Source: JBBTXJ01 sp964636345
GTDB lineage: Bacteria > Patescibacteriota > Patescibacteriia > Magasanikbacterales > JBBTXJ01
Direction: 5' to 3'
NCBI GenBank assembly: GCA_964636345.1
Contig: CAZWRL010000005.1
Location: 1-32,660 of the forward strand
DNA length: 32,660 nucleotides
The translations under genes were made by a program, and so were the position numbers. This document shows positions 1-4,473 of this stretch, in pieces. Under the pieces are notes generated by a model. The model was not told the DNA's origin and ran no database searches. It worked only from the letters and a program-made list of their open reading frames with translations. Numbering within the stretch: the stretch's first letter is position 1; each line of letters begins with the position of its first letter.

Positions 1-246
1 GAGCGCGGTGGACGGCAGGATGCGGTGGAAAAAGCAAAAGCGGAAATTGAACTGGTATCCGGGTATCTTCCGGCAGAAATGGATGACGCGATGATTGATG
101 CAATGGTGCAGGACGTATTAAAAGAAATGCCAGAGCCGCGGGATTTTGGACGTGTCATGGGCGCGGTGATGAAGCGCGTTGTCGGAGCCGCAGGCGGCGC
201 TGATGGCGTACGAGTCAAAGCGCGGGTGGAAGCGGCATTAAAATAG
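1..246 (+). CDS. YqeY/GatB-like domain protein, C-terminal part (5' end outside window)
   Basis: The frame is open from base 1, so the start lies upstream. The 81 visible residues resemble the end of the YqeY family, which is related to the tail domain of the GatB amidotransferase subunit. They show 'SGYLPAEMDD', then a helical stretch, then 'DFGRVMGAVMKRV', close to the family's usual Y-LP ... D-GKVMG pattern, and a short basic/hydrophobic end before TAG. In this family the C-terminal helical bundle binds tRNA in GatB; the role of stand-alone YqeY is poorly known. An internal GTG at 25 is an unlikely start because the family pattern continues upstream of it. No terminator is visible after the stop. 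Assignment is by motif memory only. Confidence 0.75.
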   Translation, partial: ERGGRQDAVEKAKAEIELVSGYLPAEMDDAMIDAMVQDVLKEMPEPRDFGRVMGAVMKRVVGAAGGADGVRVKARVEAALK

Positions 247-250
247 GATG

Positions 251-423
251 TCATCTTTGCAATTTTAGCACCGTTTGTTTGATTTTTAGCTGGTCGCTGA
301 CAACGGTATTCACGTCCTCTTCCGTGTGTCTGTCTATCCTGTCAACTTTTACGTTCAGCTTTTTTATTCCACCGTGTATATCCCGTATCTCGCCATTAAT
401 TTTTTGTCGCTCCTTTCATCCAT
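251..423 (-). pseudogene. Possible small charged ORF split by a -1 frameshift at an A6 run
   Basis: On the minus strand an ATG at 423 opens a frame (MDERSDKK...) that meets a stop after 19 codons. If the ribosome slips back one base, or one A is added, at the six-A run (T run at 400-405 on the plus strand), the frame continues to TGA at 251-253. The resulting protein is highly charged, about 57 residues, with 'KKLNVKVDRIDRHTEED' in the middle, and looks helical. Short helical proteins of this style are frequent in this kind of genome, but I do not recognise a family. No Shine-Dalgarno site is seen. It could be a decayed gene, a sequencing indel, a slippage site or chance. The remaining bases of 247-521 show nothing else. 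Confidence 0.3.
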
Positions 424-521
424 AGTATCTTGTAGTATTGGTTATAGCGGAAGGGCTGTCAAGGGGGATAAGTAAAGTAAATAGAAAATGCCCATGTAGA
501 GCCTTTTTTTACGTGCAGGGC

Positions 522-551
522 TTGACAAAAACCCCGAAATACAGCTATAGC
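522..551 (+). promoter_or_regulatory. Promoter of the DGR target gene
   Basis: A perfect -35 hexamer TTGACA (522-527) is followed after 18 nt by TATAGC (546-551). The -10 region lies in a short direct repeat, GCTATA GCTATA, so a second TATAGT at 552 could also serve. A TATAAT at 564-569 is present but badly spaced from this -35. The leader to the ATG at 620 is about 60 nt and ends in a purine-rich GGGAGAAAGG ribosome-binding site at 603-612. Confidence 0.55.
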
Positions 552-619
552 TATAGTTAGGTTTATAATCCTGGCCACTTCGGTTGGGAGTTGCCCCACA
601 CAGGGAGAAAGGTTCTGTC

Positions 620-1369
620 ATGCAAAGGAATGCGTCGTACGTTTCGGTCGCAAACGCCCTGGCGAGTCTCACGGAGGGCGAGCTCTCGGCCATCACGGAG
701 CGGCCAGAGCGGCTCAAGAAGTTCGCGGGAGAGCTCGTGGCGGAGATCGTGCAGAACACCTTTGTTTTGCACCTCTCGGATGTGGAGGCCATCGCGGCCC
801 TCGTCTCCGAGAAGGGCTACGCGTCCGAGAAGGCGCAGAAGATCGTGGCCACGTGGCGGAAGTACGCCACGGCGATGGGCTACAACGACCCCGTGGCGTG
901 GCGGGTCAAGGAGGGCTTCATGCTCAAGACCCACGCGCCGCAGGCCGGTCCCACCTACCGGAATCTCCAGTACCTGCAGGACTGGGAACTCAAGAATGAT
1001 GAGTCCACCAAGGACTCAATCGTGCTGTGGGTTCCGCGCCTCGCCGAGGGTAGCCTCGGTCTGAAGCTCGAGAAGATGGAGGAATTCCGGAACGAGCTCC
1101 GTAAGCGCCACGAGCTCCCGGAGAGCCACTGCTCCTCCTTTGGGAGCATCGCGCTCCTCTTCGCCCTCATCCTGGCGCACCACCAGCGCACGGGTGAGCG
1201 AGTCCCGCTCCAGGCCCTCTACGCCGCGAGCGACACCCTCCACGTGCATGGCTGCCGCCTGGTCGCGGGCAACTTCGGTGAGAACGGACTCAACTGCGAC
1301 CGCTGGCACGAGGTCGGTGACGTCAGCGTGGGTTTCTTCCTCCTGGGGGTGGAGACCCTCGGAACCTAG
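620..1369 (+). CDS. DGR target protein with C-terminal hypervariable region
   Basis: A 249-aa protein. ATG 620 is chosen because a GGGAGAAAGG ribosome-binding site lies 7 nt upstream; the frame also allows TTG 584. The N-terminal ~200 residues are helical and belong to no family I recognise. The last ~45 residues ('CRLVAGNFGENGLNC', then a tryptophan, then 'VGFFLLGV') resemble DGR variable regions, usually the ligand-binding face of a C-type-lectin-like fold. Bases 1237-1351 (residues ~206-244) are the variable repeat, matched by the template repeat at 1721-1835 almost only at non-adenine positions. Variable residues include H, H, C, V, G, D, R, H, V, D, V, S and G where the template encodes Q, N, I, D or M. 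There is no signal peptide or membrane segment, so location is unknown. Codons are more G/C-ended than in most neighbouring genes. A strong terminator follows. Confidence 0.8.
   Translation: MQRNASYVSVANALASLTEGELSAITERPERLKKFAGELVAEIVQNTFVLHLSDVEAIAALVSEKGYASEKAQKIVATWRKYATAMGYNDPVAWRVKEGFMLKTHAPQAGPTYRNLQYLQDWELKNDESTKDSIVLWVPRLAEGSLGLKLEKMEEFRNELRKRHELPESHCSSFGSIALLFALILAHHQRTGERVPLQALYAASDTLHVHGCRLVAGNFGENGLNCDRWHEVGDVSVGFFLLGVETLGT
1237..1351 (+). repeat. DGR variable repeat (VR)
   Basis: 115 bp, aligned without gaps to the TR at 1721-1835 (offset 484). There are 18 differences, 16 of them at TR adenines: 9 A-to-G, 4 A-to-C and 3 A-to-T. The two exceptions are TR G1772/VR A1288 and TR T1831/VR G1347. 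The 3' part (VR 1326-1345) has no TR adenine and is identical, as expected for the priming or initiation end of a VR. The stop of the target gene follows 15 bp downstream. Confidence 0.93.
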
Positions 1370-1416
1370 GCCCGCTCGGCGCTTCAAATCCGGCCCTCGG
1401 TTACTTGGATACTCGG

Positions 1417-1459
1417 CCCTCGCGCTGGTTTCAACACCAGCGCGAGGGCTTTTTTATTT
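1417..1459 (+). terminator. Intrinsic terminator of the DGR target gene
   Basis: A perfect 12-bp G/C-rich stem, CCCTCGCGCTGG (1417-1428) with CCAGCGCGAGGG (1437-1448) around an 8-nt loop, is followed by C and a T-rich tract, TTTTTTATTT. It sits 48 nt after the target stop and separates the target transcript from the TR region. A DGR hairpin with a retrohoming role downstream of VR is a less likely alternative, since the T-tract fits a terminator. Confidence 0.9.
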
Positions 1460-1470
1460 CTTTCAAAATT

Positions 1471-1479
1471 TGATATACT
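1471..1479 (+). promoter_or_regulatory. Candidate extended -10 promoter for the TR RNA
   Basis: TGATATACT has the TG-N-TATACT form seen before several genes in this window, and it comes directly after the target terminator. Transcription from here would start near 1486 and run through the TR to the palindrome at 1848, giving an RNA of about 370-400 nt. No good -35 is visible, so this is a suggestion. Confidence 0.35.
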
Positions 1480-1720
1480 CGCCAGTGGCTGCATCGCAGG
1501 TTGCTTGTGCCAAGTGGGTACAGGCCGGCAGTACAGGGTATGCATAGATCAGAATAGGTGCACGGGTGTGCGCCTAGTGTATGTATGCATATTGAATAGT
1601 AATTTTTACCACCCCGTGCATGGTGTTAGGAGATTTTTATATCTCGCATTACATACACATACAGCTCGGAGAGTATTCAACGAGCAGTGGTCTGGAAGGC
1701 GCTGTGCATACAAATTGGAT

Positions 1721-1835
1721 CCTCCAAGTGAATGGCAACCGCCTGATCGCGGGCAACTTCGATGAGAACGGGCTCAACTGCAACAACTGGAACGAGAACG
1801 GTAACGACAACGTGGGTTTCTTCCTCCTGATGGTG
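1721..1835 (+). ncRNA. DGR template repeat (TR) in a non-coding RNA region
   Basis: Same length and frame as the VR, but with adenine-rich asparagine codons clustered exactly where the VR varies: AAC AAC TGG AAC, then AAC GGT AAC GAC AAC. Adenines account for 30 of 115 bases, and 16 of them are changed in VR. The direction of change (A here, mixed bases there) shows that this copy is the template. An open frame runs through it to a TAA at 1839-1841, but it has no ribosome-binding site and is best read as a relic of the shared coding origin. The rest of 1460-1720 shows no gene; it is presumably leader of the TR RNA. Confidence 0.9.
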
Positions 1836-1847
1836 TTATAAATTACC

Positions 1848-1887
1848 ACATAAAATGTTCTCTTTAATTAAAGAGAACATTTTATGT
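1848..1887. terminator. Perfect 40-bp palindrome at the TR end, likely bidirectional terminator
   Basis: Both strands read identically for 40 bases, ACATAAAATGTTCTC at each end around a TTTAATTAAA centre. It begins 12 nt after the TR and reaches the stop codon of the convergent avd gene. In RNA it would fold to a long A/U-rich hairpin, and as DNA it could extrude as a cruciform. Hairpin/cruciform elements next to VR assist retrohoming in studied DGRs; here the element is next to TR. Its location between convergent units also fits termination in both directions. Confidence 0.7.
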
Positions 1888-2156
1888 TAGGATACGCTTT
1901 GTATCCACTTTCCCAACATGCGCCCAATGGTAGAAAGTTTTTGTGAAAGCTGGCTGTATTGTTTTGCTTCCAATCCCTTTGCTTCCCAAATGAGCGTGGC
2001 AAAATATTTCAGCGCGTCCAGTTTTTTGCTTAATGTTTCAAGAAAGGCACGTTTATTTTCACGTTTGGTGTATTGAGCGGCAAGCGTTAGTTCCAACAAA
2101 TCAGTAAACATAAGATCAACTTTTTTGCCGAGCGTATGGCGCGTGATGCGCGGCAT
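1887..2156 (-). CDS. avd: Avd-like four-helix-bundle DGR accessory protein, start frame damaged
   Basis: From ATG 2156 the frame gives 89 residues of a helical protein typical of the bAvd/four-helix-bundle family: 'LLELTLAAQYTKRENKR', then 'LSKKLDALKYFATLIWEAK', then 'LSTIGRMLGKWI'. Avd forms a ring that binds RT and the TR RNA and is needed for cDNA synthesis. The homologous N-terminal helix continues upstream in the same frame for 22 more codons to 2222 ('LPILLSLRECYLIWHNFL'), but no start codon exists there. The only ATG, at 2221, is one base out of frame. A single-base deletion just after the start codon would explain this. Either the gene is dead, or a protein lacking most of helix 1 is made from 2156. 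It lies convergent to the TR and opposite to the RT remnant, unlike the co-oriented order of the model phage DGR. Confidence 0.75.
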   Translation of the reverse strand: MPRITRHTLGKKVDLMFTDLLELTLAAQYTKRENKRAFLETLSKKLDALKYFATLIWEAKGLEAKQYSQLSQKLSTIGRMLGKWIQSVS

Positions 2157-2230
2157 GTGGACTAAAAAATTATGCCAGATAAGATAGCATTCTCTAAGTG
2201 AGAGAAGTATGGGTAATTCATTATTCCGTT

Positions 2231-2240
2231 GGGGGGGGGG
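2231..2240. repeat. Ten-G homopolymer tract
   Basis: Ten consecutive G at 2231-2240 lie between the damaged avd start and the RT remnant. Such tracts are prone to polymerase slippage. No start codon upstream on the avd strand would be brought into frame by a change in length, so I see no coding phase switch. It may mark the junction of a deletion or be a sequencing weak point. Confidence 0.6.
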
Positions 2241-2279
2241 TTAACTTATTGGAAGAAAACGTGTTATGAAAATTCAGTT

Positions 2280-2514
2280 GGCAATTTAACATAACAGCTT
2301 TTTGCAAATATCTATCTTAACCCGTTTGATCAGTGGGTAAAACATCGTCTGAAAGCGCGGCAGTATATACGGTACGCGGATTAAAGAGCACCCCGCTCTT
2401 GCAACCTTTGAATCATACCGAGGTTTGCTTTCACATGGTAATACATACGCTTTGGCGCAGGAGCTTCATCTCCGTTATTGGCTTTTTGGCGAACCTAAAC
2501 ACCTGTCCACATAG
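2280..2514 (+). pseudogene. DGR-type reverse transcriptase remnant (two fragments)
   Basis: Frame 2280-2381 translates to 'GNLT*QLFANIYLN', then 'FDQWVKHRLKARQYIRYAD', then a stop. This is the conserved RT stretch from the GNLTSQ motif to the catalytic YADD box, with TCA changed to TAA in the first motif and the second catalytic Asp lost. One base out of frame, 2380-2514 continues 'IKEHPALATFESYRGLLSH', then 'GNTYALAQEL', ending at TAG. This matches the C-terminal tail seen in DGR RTs (SYxGLLxHGNxxxL). The palm half before GNLTSQ is missing, as is the segment between YADD and the tail, which normally carries the K and GxxFLG motifs and is probably 60 or more residues. Upstream bases 2157-2279 contain no RT sequence. 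It was missed by ordinary ORF finding because of the stops and frameshift. The identification rests on recognised motifs. Confidence 0.85.
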
Positions 2515-2531
2515 GGGTGCGTCATAAAAAG

Positions 2532-2540
2532 TGGTATAAT
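2532..2540 (+). promoter_or_regulatory. Extended -10 promoter, probably leaderless
   Basis: TGGTATAAT is followed by 6 nt and then ATG 2547, so the transcript would begin at or next to the start codon. Confidence 0.65.
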
Positions 2541-2546
2541 AATCAC

Positions 2547-4469
2547 ATGTATTTTGCGGATGCTCCGGGAGCAAGGAGTATTTTGTATTATCGCATAATG
2601 AGTGCGGCGCTCGGCGTGCTTGCGGTTTTTTTGTTGCTCACGCCACAAACGGCGTTTGCACAGCCGGAGAAGGGCGCGGGTGGCGGCGGCGATGCCGTCA
2701 GCGCAACGGAGCTTGGTCTGTATTACGGTGAAGCAACCGGTCTTGGCACGTCGGACATTCGCGTAACCATTGTTAAGATTATCCGCATTGGGCTGGGACT
2801 CCTCGGCATTATCGCGCTCGTTATTATTATCGCGGGCGGCGTGGTGTGGATGACCGCGGGCGGGAGTGAAGACAAAGTTAAAATCGCGAAAAAAATTCTT
2901 CAGAATGGCGTGATTGGCTTGGCCATCATTTTGAGCGCGTTCGCTATCACGCAATTTATCTTTAGCGCGCTTTTAGGCGGTGGTGATGGCGGAGGCGGAT
3001 TATTTGGCGGCGACGGCGGAGCAGGCGCGGGCGGCGACGCGGCGCGGTTTAACCGATACGCGGGCGCGAGTCATTTGGGCAAGGTGATACAAGATCATTT
3101 TCCGGAACGCGGCGCGCGTAACGTACCGCGCAACACGCAAGTGATTATCACCTTCCGCGAGCCCATGAAGTTAGACACGTTAGTTAAGGATACGAACGGC
3201 AATGGCACGTTGGGGGATTGTGTGGAGAATCGCTGTGATTCCATTAATAATGAGCACGTCAAAATTTCTCGCACTGATGAGGTGGAGCAAGGCGTGTCGC
3301 TTGATGCGGTTGACGCGGTTGTTGGCGGCGCGGGTCGCACGGTTACCTACATCCCGCGCGAATATATTGGCGCAGCAAATGAAGAGGTGAGTTACACGGT
3401 TATTTTGGGTGGCGGCATTAAGAAAGAAAATGACAAGCCGGCGTTTGGCGGGTTGAAATCCAATTACAGCTGGGTTTTTGTCACGGGCGGACAGGTTGAT
3501 GACACGCCGCCATCGGTGGTGCGTGTTTCACCGTCAACGGATGGCGGTCCGGATCGCGTGGTGCAAATTACGTTTTCTGAACCGATGAGTCCGGTGGGAC
3601 TGGAGGCAACGACGGACGCCAATCATTTTGTGCGGATTTACGCGCCGTTTGTCGATGGCGCGCGGAACGCGGAAGTAAAGGGCGTGTTTCGTTTAGTGAA
3701 CGGATACAAAACCGCGATCTTTCTGCCGGAACAGGTATGTGGACAAAACGCGTGCGGTGACGAGAAGCGTTGTTTGCCGTTTAACGCGGCCACGCGCGTG
3801 CTTCTTGAGACCGCGGCGCTTCTGCGCGATGATCGCGCAACCGGCATTCCTGGTTCCGGCTTAGTTGATATGAGCGGCAACGCGCTTGATGGCGGCGGTG
3901 AAAACGGCAGCGCAAAAGACGGTAAGGCCGGTGGTCAGCCGCTCGTGGCCGCGGGCGCGTTCTCGCCGGACAACTATTGGTGGCAATTTAGAACAACCGC
4001 GCAATTGGATTTAATTTCGCCCACACTCGTGAGTGTTTCTCCGTCGGCAAAACTGGATGGCGATGCCAAAGTGCAGGGCGGTGTGCCATTTGAACAGCCC
4101 GTTGAAATGTTGTTCTCGGAAGAAATGAGTTACGGGACTATTGTTGATGGGGTGCAGTTTGAAACACAACAAGGCGCGCCACCAATTGGTTTTTCGTCGC
4201 GCATGAGTGAAGAGGATGTTGGCGGCGAGCGTCAAGGCACCAAGGTAACCATGAAGCCAACATTGCCGCTTGTTGAAGATACGTTCTACGCGCCCCGCAT
4301 TCCATACACCGTGTTTGATGCCGCGCAGAATTGTTTTTATCCGGCGGTTGGTCCCGGTTGTAATGGATCTGATCAAAATAATCCCTCGTGTTGCAGTTAT
4401 CGCCGAGACGTTCAAGGAACGCGGCCCGGGCCGGCGCAGGGTTGTGGGGATGTCTTAGCCGAAGAATAG
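2547..4469 (+). CDS. Secreted surface protein: VirB2/TrbC-like N-terminus plus bacterial Ig-like domains
   Basis: 640 aa from ATG 2547, chosen because an extended -10 box lies 6 nt upstream; ATG 2598 is an alternative. Residues 1-38 look like a signal peptide ending AFA|QPEKG. Two hydrophobic helices (about 82-104, with 'GGVVWMTAGG', and 120-143) with a short basic loop 'EDKVKIAKK' between them match the VirB2/TrbC pilin-like fold. A Gly-rich linker (~144-165) follows. The rest is extracytoplasmic, with at least three SbsA-type Ig-like (Big_5) units recognisable by 'VVRVSPS', 'VQITFSEPM' and 'EMLFSEEM' near residues 190, 317 and 490. The end is Cys-rich. It is probably displayed on the cell surface; function unknown. 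Its 3' end is 4 nt from the next gene, which has a near-identical N-terminus, suggesting one operon born by duplication. Confidence 0.75.
   Translation: MYFADAPGARSILYYRIMSAALGVLAVFLLLTPQTAFAQPEKGAGGGGDAVSATELGLYYGEATGLGTSDIRVTIVKIIRIGLGLLGIIALVIIIAGGVVWMTAGGSEDKVKIAKKILQNGVIGLAIILSAFAITQFIFSALLGGGDGGGGLFGGDGGAGAGGDAARFNRYAGASHLGKVIQDHFPERGARNVPRNTQVIITFREPMKLDTLVKDTNGNGTLGDCVENRCDSINNEHVKISRTDEVEQGVSLDAVDAVVGGAGRTVTYIPREYIGAANEEVSYTVILGGGIKKENDKPAFGGLKSNYSWVFVTGGQVDDTPPSVVRVSPSTDGGPDRVVQITFSEPMSPVGLEATTDANHFVRIYAPFVDGARNAEVKGVFRLVNGYKTAIFLPEQVCGQNACGDEKRCLPFNAATRVLLETAALLRDDRATGIPGSGLVDMSGNALDGGGENGSAKDGKAGGQPLVAAGAFSPDNYWWQFRTTAQLDLISPTLVSVSPSAKLDGDAKVQGGVPFEQPVEMLFSEEMSYGTIVDGVQFETQQGAPPIGFSSRMSEEDVGGERQGTKVTMKPTLPLVEDTFYAPRIPYTVFDAAQNCFYPAVGPGCNGSDQNNPSCCSYRRDVQGTRPGPAQGCGDVLAEE
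2661..2749 (+). repeat. 89-bp exact direct repeat, copy 1
   Basis: Identical to 4567-4655. It encodes the segment just after the signal peptide (QPEKGAGGGG to ATGLG). Flanking sequences are similar but not identical, so this block was conserved or recently converted between the two tandem genes. Confidence 0.9.
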
Positions 4470-4473
4470 TCAC

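Larger units (their letters stand above)
620..2514 (+). mobile_element. Remnant diversity-generating retroelement (DGR) cassette
   Basis: The cassette contains the target gene with VR, an intrinsic terminator, a TR about 350 bp downstream in the same orientation, a 40-bp palindrome, an Avd-like gene on the opposite strand and a broken RT on the plus strand. In known DGRs, RT with Avd copies the TR RNA into cDNA with adenine-specific errors, and the cDNA replaces VR. Here all parts are recognisable but RT is missing its N-terminal half and its second catalytic Asp, and avd has lost its start frame. The element therefore probably no longer works by itself. DGRs are not self-transposing; 'mobile element' is used for lack of a better class. 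Confidence 0.8.

Noticed and set aside
1016..1387. Minus-strand ORF opposite the DGR target gene
   Set aside because: It is a shadow of the G/C-rich target gene; no promoter or ribosome-binding site and no recognisable motif.
1620..1841. 73-codon open frame running through the template repeat, considered as a second small target-like protein
   Set aside because: There is no ribosome-binding site, its N-terminal half matches nothing, and the A-rich bias against the VR shows the segment is the template. The frame is open because it mirrors the VR coding frame.
2333..2527. 64-codon plus-strand ORF as a gene
   Set aside because: It overlaps the RT fragments in a different frame. The RT-like peptides are in the other two frames, so this ORF is chance.
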